DNA of 8,716 nt from Deltaproteobacteria bacterium (lineage in GTDB: Bacteria > UBA10199 > DSSB01). Positions within the stretch are counted from its first letter, which is position 1. Every line of letters starts with the position of its first letter. A program made the translations under genes and the position numbers. The stretch spans positions 1 to 8,716 of the forward strand of contig JAIOPF010000336.1 of NCBI GenBank assembly GCA_021414045.1, given 5' to 3'. Under the pieces are notes generated by a model. The model had not been told where the DNA came from. It did no database searches and was given only the letters and a program-made list of their open reading frames with translations. Of the stretch, positions 1 through 7,356 are shown piece after piece.

Positions 1-2370
1 AAGGCGGTTGCCGCCGATGCCAAACTGGACAGCGAAGTCCTGGGAATCCAACCCAAGGTCGAAAAACAAGTCCAACCCAAGGCCGACTTCACGATGGCCT
101 TCCCGCAACTTCCCAGCCGGGAAAAACTGGATTCGCTCAAGTCCTTGCAGGGCATGGTCGATCTCAGCAAGGTGGTGGTCGTCGCGGGCTTCGGCGAAGT
201 GGGGCCTTACGGAGGCAGCCGCACCCGTTGGGAGATGGAGTCCAAAGGCGAGTTTTCGCTCGAGGGAAACATCGAGTTGGCCTGGGTGATGGGGCTTATC
301 AAGTATCACAACGGCCAAGGCAAGGACGGAAAACCTTACACGGGCTGGGTGGATGCCAAGTCGGGCGAACCCGTCGTCGACAGCGAGGTGAAGAAGAAAT
401 ACGAGGAGCAGATCGTCAAGCACAGCGGGATTCGACTGCTCGAACCGGGCCTCTTCGAGGGCTATGACCCGCATCGCAAGACTTTCCTACGCGAAGTGGT
501 CGTCACCCGTGACATGACCCCCATCGAGATCGGTAGCAAGGAAGAAGCCGATCAGTTCAAGCTGCAGCACGGGGACAAGGCCGATGTCTACGAAAGGGGC
601 GGCCAGTGGTATGTGGCCCTGAAAGCCGGAGCGACGCTGCGGGTACCCAAGGCACTGGACTTCAACCGTTTCGTGGCGGGGCAGATTCCCACAGGCTGGG
701 ATGCGGCGCGCTACGGCGTTCCGAAGGAGATCATCGATCAGGTCGATCCGACGACGCTCTATACCTTGGTTTCCACCGTCGAAGCTTTGGTGTCTGCGGG
801 CATCACCGATCCCTATGAATTTTACGAATACGTCCACGTCTCTGAAGTCGGAAATACGACGGGCGGCGGCATGGGCGGCATGCGCAGCATCCATCGCAGT
901 TTCTTCGAGCGCAAGCTCGAGAACCCGGTTCAGGGCGACATCCTGCAAGAGCAGCTGATCAACGTCATGCCGGCTTGGATCAACATGCTGCTGTTGTCTT
1001 CCTCCGGTCCCATCAAGACCCCGGTCGGAGCCTGCGCGACGGCCGCGGAATCGGTGGAAATGGGCGTCGAGACCATCCAAGGCGGCAAGGCCAAAGTCGT
1101 GTTTGTCGGCGGTTACGACGATTTTGGCGAAGAGGGAAGCTACGAGTTCGCCAACATGGGCGCGACGAGCAATTCGGCCGAGGAAATCGCCAAGGGAAGG
1201 GATCCCAAGGAAATGTCCCGTCCCACTTCCAAGACCCGTTCCGGTTTCATGGAATCCCAAGGGGCTGGCGTTCAGATGCTGATGTCCGCGGATATGGCGG
1301 TCAAGATGGGTGTGCCCGTCTATGGTGTTGTCGCCATGACGCACACCGCGACCGACGAACAGGGACGTTCGGTTCCGGCGCCGGGTCAAGGGATCCTGAC
1401 CGCGGCCAAGGAAAAGAAGGGCGGCCTCACTTCGCCCTTGCTCGATCTGGAATTCCGTCGTCAGCAGATGGACGCGGAACGGGAGCGCATCCAGGCGTGG
1501 AAGGCGGCGGCGACCAAGCGTCTGGAGGACAGCGTTGCCAAAGCCGGGGGAGAGCCTGGTGCAAAGCTCAACCAGGCAGCACTAGACCAGCAGAAGGCCT
1601 TCATCGAACAAAATGCGGCGAGGATGGAGAAGGCTGCCTTGGCTCTCTATGGCCAGGAGTTCTACAAGGAAGATCCCAGCATTTCGCCTCTGCGCGGAGC
1701 TTTGGCCGTCTTCGGGCTCACGCCCGATGACATCGCGGTCACCAGCTTCCACGGCACCTCGACGGCGGCCAACGACAAGAACGAGAGCGCGGTTGTCAAT
1801 CAGCAGATGGAACATCTTGGACGCAGCGAAGGCAATCCGCTGTTGGTCATCGCCCAAAAGTGGCTCACCGGCCATCCCAAGGGCGCGGCGGCGGCTTGGA
1901 TGTTCAACGGCCTCGTGCAAACGCTGCAGAGCGGTCTGGTTCCGGGCAACCGGGCCCAGGACAACGTGGATCCAACGATGCGCGAGAACAAGCATCTGCT
2001 GTATCCGAACCGCACCATCCCCATCGAAGGCATGAAGGCGGGCTTGCTGCAGAGTTTCGGTTTCGGCCAGGCTGGAGCCCAGATTCTCTTGATCCATCCG
2101 GATTACCTCTTGGCCACCATGCACCCCGAGGCGGTGGAGGCTTACGCCGCCAAGCGCGCGGTTCGCGAGGATTCGGCCATGCGGCGTTGGCAGGACGGCC
2201 TGACCGCCAAGCGGCCCTTGCTGATTCCGAAGACGGAAGCTCCCTACACCGCAGATGAACGCAGCAGGGTGTATCTGGATCCGACGGCTCGGGCGAGGTT
2301 CTTCCCGCAAACGGGAAGCTGGAGGTTCAGCGAACCCCCGAAGCCGGACGATAAAGGCGACAAAAAGTAG
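1..2370 (+). CDS. Type I fatty acid synthase, alpha-subunit-like, C-terminal ketosynthase part (5' partial)
   Basis: The frame is open from base 1, so the gene begins left of the window; 789 residues are visible, ending in TAG. The ATG at 94 is an internal Met. Visible residues 1-45 look like the linker before the KS, and most of the rest is a ketosynthase of the fungal FAS alpha / actinobacterial FAS I kind, which condenses acyl and malonyl units. The catalytic triad is present: Cys345 in GACATA (codon 1033-1035), His584 in SFHGTST (1750-1752) and His625 in LTGHPKG (1873-1875). The spacings of 239 and 41 compare with 237 and 41 in yeast Fas2 (C1305, H1542, H1583, from memory). Residues about 480-555 are the charged helical insertion typical of this KS type and absent from FabF. 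The APYT...VYLDP segment from residue 747 also matches the FAS alpha tail. The chain then stops where fungal FAS alpha would continue into PPT. Carrier and ketoreductase domains are expected upstream but not visible. Confidence 0.93.
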   Translation, partial: KAVAADAKLDSEVLGIQPKVEKQVQPKADFTMAFPQLPSREKLDSLKSLQGMVDLSKVVVVAGFGEVGPYGGSRTRWEMESKGEFSLEGNIELAWVMGLIKYHNGQGKDGKPYTGWVDAKSGEPVVDSEVKKKYEEQIVKHSGIRLLEPGLFEGYDPHRKTFLREVVVTRDMTPIEIGSKEEADQFKLQHGDKADVYERGGQWYVALKAGATLRVPKALDFNRFVAGQIPTGWDAARYGVPKEIIDQVDPTTLYTLVSTVEALVSAGITDPYEFYEYVHVSEVGNTTGGGMGGMRSIHRSFFERKLENPVQGDILQEQLINVMPAWINMLLLSSSGPIKTPVGACATAAESVEMGVETIQGGKAKVVFVGGYDDFGEEGSYEFANMGATSNSAEEIAKGRDPKEMSRPTSKTRSGFMESQGAGVQMLMSADMAVKMGVPVYGVVAMTHTATDEQGRSVPAPGQGILTAAKEKKGGLTSPLLDLEFRRQQMDAERERIQAWKAAATKRLEDSVAKAGGEPGAKLNQAALDQQKAFIEQNAARMEKAALALYGQEFYKEDPSISPLRGALAVFGLTPDDIAVTSFHGTSTAANDKNESAVVNQQMEHLGRSEGNPLLVIAQKWLTGHPKGAAAAWMFNGLVQTLQSGLVPGNRAQDNVDPTMRENKHLLYPNRTIPIEGMKAGLLQSFGFGQAGAQILLIHPDYLLATMHPEAVEAYAAKRAVREDSAMRRWQDGLTAKRPLLIPKTEAPYTADERSRVYLDPTARARFFPQTGSWRFSEPPKPDDKGDKK

Positions 2371-2404
2371 TTGGCCTTGGGGAAGGCTTCGGCCAGAATT
2401 GGCT

Positions 2405-2410
2405 CGGAGG
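2405..2410 (+). promoter_or_regulatory. Shine-Dalgarno site that sets the PPT start
   Basis: CGGAGG lies 5 bases before the GTG at 2416. This strong site favours GTG 2416 over the TTG at 2371, which directly abuts the upstream stop codon and has no comparable site. It indicates that the PPT is translated independently of the KS chain. Confidence 0.7.
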
Positions 2411-2415
2411 TTCTC

Positions 2416-2901
2416 GTGCCCGACATAAAAGATATCCTCACGGAGAAGCGCCATCTAGAAGAGGCGGCGATGAAGGTCCTTGCCGACGCGGTCGGGGAGG
2501 GAGCCTTTGGCCTCGGCGTCGATATTCAGCGTATTTCCGATATCAACTACGAGAATTCCAATTTCCTCGAGCGGAATTTTACCCCCGCGGAGATCACCTA
2601 TTGTCGGGCGGCTCCGGACGTCGCGGCCAGCTTCGCCGGCCGTTGGGCGGCGAAAGAGGCGGTGGTGAAGGCCAAGATGAATCTATTTCCCGAAGGAGGG
2701 AATTCGACGAAGGGCGGCGCCGCTCCGCTGATCGATATTGAGATCTTGCCCGGAGAATCGGGCGCCCCAATAGTGGTTCAACACGGTCATCCCGCGGAGA
2801 CCTCCTTGAAGCTGGGAATTTCGCGGATCAAGGTGAGCATCAGCCATAGCGGGGATTATGCCGCGGCCGCGGCCGTCGCTCTCTCGAAGGCTAGTAAATA
2901 A
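2416..2901 (+). CDS. Stand-alone 4'-phosphopantetheinyl transferase of the FAS alpha C-terminal / AcpS type
   Basis: This 161-residue protein should transfer phosphopantetheine from CoA to the serine of an acyl carrier domain, most likely that of the adjacent FAS. From the GTG start, residues 34-36 give GVD with the metal-binding Asp36, followed by an ERNFT segment, then SFAGRWAAKEAV with Glu81, and SISH near residues 142-144 and beyond. Asp36 and Glu81 are 45 apart, as in the yeast Fas2 PPT domain (D1772, E1817, from memory). The length is slightly above that of a typical AcpS (about 120-140), with an N-terminal helical extension of about 30 residues that may be a remnant of the FAS linker. 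The gene lies 45 bases after the KS stop, in the same frame, and presumably shares its transcript. An ATG at 2470 is a less likely start. The TAA stop lies inside the 3' end of the opposing gene. A dedicated FAS-I activator is more likely than a housekeeping acpS, but a dual role cannot be excluded. Confidence 0.9.
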   Translation: MPDIKDILTEKRHLEEAAMKVLADAVGEGAFGLGVDIQRISDINYENSNFLERNFTPAEITYCRAAPDVAASFAGRWAAKEAVVKAKMNLFPEGGNSTKGGAAPLIDIEILPGESGAPIVVQHGHPAETSLKLGISRIKVSISHSGDYAAAAAVALSKASK

Positions 2902-4228
2902 GCGTGGATTCTTGTTCGGGAAACGGGTGGGCCGCTTTCGTGGTGAGGCTTTTCTGGGACTTCAAGTGGCGCTCCATGTGGTTGTACTCCGAGCGAATCG
3001 AGAAGAACTCCTCGTAGAGTTCCTCTTTGGTCAAGCCCTTGGGCTCGAAAACCAGATTGAATAGATTGTAATCCGCCCAACTCTTGTCCGACCGCAGCCT
3101 GCCTTCATCCCCGAGCGCCCGATGATAGGGGGTTCCGGGGAAGGGCGTGAAGAACAAGATGTTGAAGACGACCGGAAATTCCCGGAGAAAGCGGCGGATA
3201 TTGAGGAAAAGTTTCCAATCCGTCCCGTCCGAGCCGACCATGAAATTCACGGCCGGCGTGATCCCGTAGTCGAAGAAGGCGCGGATATTCTTTTCGACCT
3301 TTTCCCGCTGGGATCGTTTCCATTTGCCGAGGTCTTGGAGGATATTGACGTCCAGGCTTTCCAGCCCGATGGAGACGACCTTGCAGCCGCTTTCCCCGAG
3401 CAACTCGAGGATTTCGGGATCGTCGGAAGCGGCGATGTCCAGCGAAGCGGTGTAAGAGACGCGTTCGGGAATCAGGGCATGCAGCAAATCTTTGGTGCGG
3501 GCCCGGTCGATGATGAAATTGTCGTCGCAGAACTCGACCTGATATTGGCTGACGCCGAGGACGGCGGCCGTCTGCTTGATCGCCCGGATGTCCGAGATCA
3601 CCTTGTCGACTTCCTTTTTCCGATAGCGCTTATTGAAGAGATAAGTGGCGCTGCAATAGTCGCAGCCGCGCGGGCAGCCGCGGGTGCTCATCGTGGGGAA
3701 GAAGAAAAAACCGTCCTTCCTGGCACCCTGGGTCCAGGGCGCCACGAGCGAGTAGTCGATGGGAGTTTCCTTTTCCAGGGCGGCGAGCTCGCCGCGATAA
3801 AACTTTTTGGGTCGTCCCGCGGCGACGTCCTGCAGGTACTCTTCCCACAGGTTCTCGACCTCCCCGATGCAGACCGAATCGAATTTCGTTCCCGCTTCCT
3901 CGGGCAATACGGAAGCATGGATGCCTCCCATGATCGTCCGGCAATCGCCGCGCCGCTTGAACTCCGCGGCGATCTCATAGGCCCTTTCCGCCTGGTAGGT
4001 CATGGCGGTCACCGCGATCACGTCGTAAGAGGAGTCGAAATCGATGTCTTGGTAATTCTCGTCGACCAAGGTGACCGAATGCTCCTTTGGAGTCATCGAT
4101 CCGAGCCGAAGGAGGTTGATGTTGAAGGCCCGGGAGAAAATTTCTTTGTACCAGTGATTGACGTAGATCTGGATCGAGGGATCCTCGCAGCGGTAGGTGA
4201 TTCGGGGATGGATCAGGGCGATTTTCAT
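2891..4228 (-). CDS. Radical SAM protein with N-terminal B12-binding domain (paralogue of the gene at 6048-7340)
   Basis: This 445-residue protein starts at ATG 4228; an in-frame stop at 4247-4249 rules out a longer start. Residues about 1-140 form a Rossmann-like cobalamin-binding domain, with MKIALIHP at the start and GGIHASVLPEEA at 101-112. The radical SAM core follows, with the 4Fe-4S motif CX3CX2C at Cys185, Cys189 and Cys192, and GLES (288-291) as the likely SAM-contact strand. The C-terminal TPFPGTPYHRALGDEGRL and FEPKGLT segments are typical of B12-radical SAM proteins of the DUF4070-like kind. The acidic GEGEE motif that usually ends the B12 domain is altered to GEVEN (122-126). Members of this class methylate or rearrange unreactive carbons; the substrate cannot be read from the sequence. 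The ribosome site is weak (CGGA about 8 bases upstream). Its 3' end overlaps the PPT gene by 11 bases, so the two are convergent. Family call firm, reaction unknown. Confidence 0.9.
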   Translation of the reverse strand: MKIALIHPRITYRCEDPSIQIYVNHWYKEIFSRAFNINLLRLGSMTPKEHSVTLVDENYQDIDFDSSYDVIAVTAMTYQAERAYEIAAEFKRRGDCRTIMGGIHASVLPEEAGTKFDSVCIGEVENLWEEYLQDVAAGRPKKFYRGELAALEKETPIDYSLVAPWTQGARKDGFFFFPTMSTRGCPRGCDYCSATYLFNKRYRKKEVDKVISDIRAIKQTAAVLGVSQYQVEFCDDNFIIDRARTKDLLHALIPERVSYTASLDIAASDDPEILELLGESGCKVVSIGLESLDVNILQDLGKWKRSQREKVEKNIRAFFDYGITPAVNFMVGSDGTDWKLFLNIRRFLREFPVVFNILFFTPFPGTPYHRALGDEGRLRSDKSWADYNLFNLVFEPKGLTKEELYEEFFSIRSEYNHMERHLKSQKSLTTKAAHPFPEQESTLIY

Positions 4229-4296
4229 GAATGAGGTCCGACGGTGTTATTTTAAGGCCCAAGGTAGCGAAAGGAAACCGATTAATGCCCTATTCC

Positions 4297-4324
4297 TTAT
4301 CGGCTTGGGCTTGGGGCGGAGTTT
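4297..4324 (-). promoter_or_regulatory. Candidate promoter element, copy A (GCCGATAA with AAACTCC)
   Basis: On the minus strand this reads AAACTCC (4318-4324), 13 bases, then GCCGATAA (4297-4304), 68 bases before the ATG at 4228. It matches 22 of 28 bases of the element at 7357-7384 with no gap. GCCGATAA equals the consensus -10 box of sigma-28 (FliA-type) promoters. The -35 part fits poorly: AAA is present, but the spacing is about 2 bases too long for TAAA-N15. It lies in the divergent region shared with the gene at 4442. The promoter role is inferred; the repeat itself is seen directly. Confidence 0.45.
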
Positions 4325-4343
4325 CTCGTTCCAAGGCGTGTTT

Positions 4344-4425
4344 TTCACCCACCCGAGGCAATTTTAGGGGGTGAATCTTCCGATAGATAATTGAGGGGCT
4401 GCCCTGTAAAATGCAGGGATTCACC
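4344..4425 (+). repeat. Three TTCACC/GGTGAA arms before the radical SAM gene at 4442
   Basis: TTCACCC at 4344-4350 is the reverse complement of GGGTGAA at 4369-4375 (18-base gap). GGTGAATC at 4370-4377 is in turn the reverse complement of GATTCACC at 4418-4425 (40-base gap). The middle arm could therefore pair with either outer arm. The last arm sits right before the GAGG ribosome-site candidate at 4427. A small hairpin, CCCTG (4402-4406) with CAGGG (4414-4418), lies between. This could be an operator with three half-sites or alternative leader structures; it is also short enough to be chance. Confidence 0.3.
4379..4386 (+). promoter_or_regulatory. Weak candidate -10 box for the gene at 4442
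   Basis: TCCGATAG shares CCGATA, six of eight bases, with the GCCGATAA boxes upstream of the two minus-strand paralogues. It is placed about 55 bases before the ATG at 4442. An overlapping GATAAT (4386-4391) would alternatively serve as a sigma-70 -10 box. No convincing -35 is visible for either. Confidence 0.2.
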
Positions 4426-4441
4426 TGAGGGATCGCTATCC

Positions 4442-6031
4442 ATGAAATTCTTCTTCATTTACGTCGACGACATCCGGGACACGGTCAAGTGCCACCTCGA
4501 AAAATCCCCGCTCGACGTTTCTGCTGTGCAAATTGAACAAATCATGAGTAATATCAAGAAGATACATGGTCCGAAGAATCCCTTGGGGGGTAATCCCAGG
4601 TTGGGGATTTTGACCCTCGCGGCCATCTTGCGCCAGCAATTCGGGGATCGCATGGAGATCCATTATTGCGACATGGCCTTCGATTGCCTCGAATCCGAGG
4701 ATTTGAGGAAGCGCCTTCGCGACCTGAAGCCCGATTTCGTGGGCTTGTCCGCGATGCTGCCTTTCGCCCATATTTTTCATGAAGTGACGAAAGTCGTCAA
4801 AGAGGAGGTTCCCGACTGCACTCTCATGGCAGGAGGGCCTTATCTTTCCTCCGCGCCGAGTCGTGCGATGGAAGATCCCTGCTTGGACGTGGGAGTTCTC
4901 TTCGAGGCGGAGGAGACCTTGCCCGAGCTGATGGACACCTTATTGAGCCAGGGCGATCTTAAGGAAGTGAAGGGGATTGTCTTCCGAAAAGATGGGGAAG
5001 TGACCTTCACCCCCGCGAGGCCGATGGTGGCGGATTTGAACCAGGTGCCTTGGCCAGCCGTGGACTTGATCAACCTCGACCAATATTCCAAGGCCTACCG
5101 CATTATTCACCCGCCGAAAAAATCCATGCCCCTTTTCAGCTCCCGGGGTTGTTCCTACGAATGCACTTATTGCCACAATCTTAGCGGGAAGACCGTGCGT
5201 TGGCGTTCGGCGGAAAGCGTCTTCGGGGAGATGTCGTACTATTACGAGAAGCACGCAGTGCGGGAATTTTTCTTCTGGGACGACATCTTCAATTTGAACA
5301 TCAAGCGGGCGCATAAGATCTGCGAGCTGATCATCGACAGCGGTATGAAGATCCGATTTTCCTTCCCTAGGGGGATGCGCGGCGACATCTTGACCCGCGA
5401 CTTGATCGACAAAATGATGGAAGCCGGGCTTTGCCAATCTTCCTTCGCGGTGGAATCCGCCTCCCCGCGCCTCCAAAAAATGATCAAGAAGTACAATAAC
5501 TTCGGCAAGATGACGGACACCATCCAGTATTGCGTCGAAAAGGGCATGCTGGTCACGACCTTCAACATGGTGGATTTTCCGACGGAGACCGAAGAAGAGA
5601 TGCTGATGACCCTGGATTATAACTTGAGTCTGCCGCATCACGACGTCACGCTCTTCAAGGTGAGTCCCTTCGAGGGCACGCAGTTGTACGACCAATTGGG
5701 CGGCTACGACCATTACGAGAACCTAGGCGCGGCGACCTTCTATAAATACAAGAAGAGCATCATCAGCGGCGTCTCTGCGGAGTTCCTTGAAAAGTTCATC
5801 AAGGATTTCGGATTGAAGTTTTATTTTTCCAAGGCGCGCCTGAAGAGGGCTTTGGAGTTCATTTCCCCGCACATCTCCACTGAGGACGTTCAGGAGCATT
5901 TCCAGACAATCTACTCCGTCGCCAAGATGCATTACGGGATCGAAGGTGCGGATTTGGAAGATGGCGAGGCTCGCGGCATGCTGGAGAACATCCTGAATCC
6001 GCCGAAGCCAAGCTTCGCTCGGCAAGCCTGA
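4442..6031 (+). CDS. Radical SAM protein with N-terminal B12-binding-like domain
   Basis: From ATG 4442 the protein has 529 residues. A GAGGGATC stretch 7-14 bases upstream can serve as ribosome site; the in-frame TTG at 4391 would add 17 unconvincing residues. Residues about 50-175 resemble the cobalamin-binding fold, with PDFVGLSAM at 97-105 and GGPYLSS at 131-137. The position normally holding GEGEET reads FEAEET (154-159). The radical SAM core has CX3CX2C at Cys237, Cys241 and Cys244 and a likely SAM strand AVESASP at 336-342. The usual GFPGET turn is replaced by DFPTET (378-383). The tail, with GLKFYFSKARLKRAL near 457-471, is of a kind often seen in B12-radical SAM proteins. It is transcribed away from the gene at 2891-4228 across a 213-base gap, and its stop lies 16 bases from that of the opposing gene. 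Cobalamin binding is likely but unproven because the domain motifs are degenerate; the substrate is unknown. Confidence 0.88.
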   Translation: MKFFFIYVDDIRDTVKCHLEKSPLDVSAVQIEQIMSNIKKIHGPKNPLGGNPRLGILTLAAILRQQFGDRMEIHYCDMAFDCLESEDLRKRLRDLKPDFVGLSAMLPFAHIFHEVTKVVKEEVPDCTLMAGGPYLSSAPSRAMEDPCLDVGVLFEAEETLPELMDTLLSQGDLKEVKGIVFRKDGEVTFTPARPMVADLNQVPWPAVDLINLDQYSKAYRIIHPPKKSMPLFSSRGCSYECTYCHNLSGKTVRWRSAESVFGEMSYYYEKHAVREFFFWDDIFNLNIKRAHKICELIIDSGMKIRFSFPRGMRGDILTRDLIDKMMEAGLCQSSFAVESASPRLQKMIKKYNNFGKMTDTIQYCVEKGMLVTTFNMVDFPTETEEEMLMTLDYNLSLPHHDVTLFKVSPFEGTQLYDQLGGYDHYENLGAATFYKYKKSIISGVSAEFLEKFIKDFGLKFYFSKARLKRALEFISPHISTEDVQEHFQTIYSVAKMHYGIEGADLEDGEARGMLENILNPPKPSFARQA

Positions 6032-6047
6032 GGGGAATCCTAAAAAC

Positions 6048-7340
6048 CTACATCCGGAGCATCCGGTTTTCGGCGCCTTCCGCCAGCTTGCGAGTAATCC
6101 AGTAGGTTCCTTCCATCATTTCGTCGATGGTCATGTCTTTAGGCTTGAATAAAGGATAGGCGCCCGTGCATTTATCCCAATAGTTGTCGTAGAGCAGCCG
6201 GTTTTGCGCCTTCAGTTGATCATAAATGGTCGTCTGCGGGTAGGGGACCAGCATCGAGATCGAAGATTTGTGAATTTGGTGCTTGCTCACGAACTCGTAG
6301 ATTCGTTGGTAGCTCTCGACGGTATCGCCATCGAAGCCGACGATGAAAGAGCCGTAAATAGGCAGCCCGGCGTCCTGAATACGGTTGACGCATTCTCCGT
6401 AGTTATTCTTGAAATACTTCGCCTTGAAGGGATCGACCTCCTCGAGGATGGTTCCGTCTAGGGATTCGAGGCCGACGATCACCACCTCGCAGTTGGCCTT
6501 GGCCATGGCCGCCATCAGCTCCGGATCGTCCGAAATGGCAATGTCGGCGCATCCCACCCACTTGATGGGGTAATCGGCCATCCTCTCGAACATCTCAATG
6601 GCCGGCCTTCTTTTGATGGTGATGTCGTCGTCGGCGAAAAATAAGACGAAGTCGCCCTTGGCTCTTTGGGCCGCGCTGTCGACGCAGGTCATGAAATGGT
6701 CGACACTCTTTGTCCGATATTTCTTTCCGTAGGCCTTGGAACTCGCGCAGAAGTTGCAGCGATGCGGGCAGCCTCGGGAGTACTGATAGCTGTAGACTTC
6801 TTTGTTAAACAAGGGGCTATAAAAGAAATCGTTGGGGAGTAGGTCGTATCGAGGAGGAGGAGATTCGTCGAGGTTCATGGAGGCGCCGTAATAGAACGGC
6901 TGGGGCTTGGCTGCCTTGAAGTCGGCCAAGAACTGCTTCCAAGCCTCTTCACCCTCGCCGGTGACGACGGTATCGGCATGCTCTTTGACCTCCGCCGGCG
7001 CCAAGACGGTGTGGATGCCCCCGATGATGACGTGGCATCCCTTTTCGCGGAACCTATCGGCGATTTGGTACCCGCGATAAGCGTTGACCGTCATGATGCT
7101 GATGGCCACGATGTCGTAGTCCTTGCTAAAATCGATCTCGGTATATTGCTCATCAACGTAATGGATATCGTAGGAATCGTCGAGATAGCTCGCCAGGGTC
7201 AGCAGACTGACGTTCGGGCGCCGAAAGTAGTGCTTCTGGGAGTTGATCTTGAGCATTTGGTTCAGTCCGGGATGCGGAGAGAAGACGTAATCTTCCTTGA
7301 GGAAAACGTAGGGCGTGACTAAAGCGACTGATGTACCCAT
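6048..7340 (-). CDS. Radical SAM protein with N-terminal B12-binding domain (paralogue of the gene at 2891-4228)
   Basis: The 430-residue protein starts at ATG 7340, with AGGTGG at 7345-7350 as ribosome site. The B12-binding domain occupies residues about 1-145, with GGIHTVLAPAEV at 107-118 and an intact GEGEE at 128-132. The 4Fe-4S motif CX3CX2C is at Cys191, Cys195 and Cys198. FADDD (235-239), GLESLDG (290-296) and SFIVGFDGDT (331-340) are standard core strands. The tail, with LFKPKDMT and EGTYWITRKLA, is typical of DUF4070-like B12-radical SAM proteins. It aligns end to end with the 445-residue gene at 2891-4228: VDEQYTEIDF against VDENYQDIDF, and CADIAISDDPEL against LDIAASDDPEI. They are clear paralogues, but diverged enough to suggest different substrates or steps. 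The gene follows the one at 7389 by 48 bases in the same direction and may be co-transcribed with it, or read from its own promoter in that gap. Confidence 0.91.
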   Translation of the reverse strand: MGTSVALVTPYVFLKEDYVFSPHPGLNQMLKINSQKHYFRRPNVSLLTLASYLDDSYDIHYVDEQYTEIDFSKDYDIVAISIMTVNAYRGYQIADRFREKGCHVIIGGIHTVLAPAEVKEHADTVVTGEGEEAWKQFLADFKAAKPQPFYYGASMNLDESPPPRYDLLPNDFFYSPLFNKEVYSYQYSRGCPHRCNFCASSKAYGKKYRTKSVDHFMTCVDSAAQRAKGDFVLFFADDDITIKRRPAIEMFERMADYPIKWVGCADIAISDDPELMAAMAKANCEVVIVGLESLDGTILEEVDPFKAKYFKNNYGECVNRIQDAGLPIYGSFIVGFDGDTVESYQRIYEFVSKHQIHKSSISMLVPYPQTTIYDQLKAQNRLLYDNYWDKCTGAYPLFKPKDMTIDEMMEGTYWITRKLAEGAENRMLRM

Positions 7341-7344
7341 AGAA

Positions 7345-7350
7345 CCACCT
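7345..7350 (-). promoter_or_regulatory. Ribosome binding site of the gene at 6048-7340
   Basis: AGGTGG on the minus strand, 4 bases before the ATG at 7340. It supports that start and separate translation from the upstream gene, although the two genes share a reading frame. Confidence 0.55.
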
Positions 7351-7356
7351 ATCCTT

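Noticed and set aside
94..96. ATG 94 as the true start of the KS gene
   Set aside because: The frame is open to base 1 and the FAS alpha architecture predicts further domains upstream, so this is an internal Met.
487..1389. Long antisense open frame (300 codons) opposite the KS
   Set aside because: Composition is His/Arg/Asp-rich with no recognisable domain, and it lies fully within a conserved KS. A GC-rich gene readily leaves open frames on the other strand. The frame at 1582-2454 (-) is rejected for the same reason.
1..2901. Fungal contamination as the source of the FAS segment
   Set aside because: The PPT is a separate gene with a GTG start and Shine-Dalgarno site, there are no introns, and it directly overlaps bacterial-type radical SAM genes.
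3122..4234. Long plus-strand open frame (370 codons) opposite the radical SAM gene at 2891-4228
   Set aside because: It is the mirror of a clearly conserved protein, is dominated by Asp/Val/Gly/Arg, and shows no domain motif.
4249..4254. TAAAAT on the minus strand as a sigma-70 -10 box for the gene at 2891-4228
   Set aside because: No -35-like hexamer lies at a suitable distance, and the repeated GCCGATAA element further upstream is better supported.
6003..6017. Hairpin CGAAGC-CAA-GCTTCG as a terminator for the gene at 4442-6031
   Set aside because: It lies within the coding sequence, is followed by no T-run, and has only a 6-base stem.
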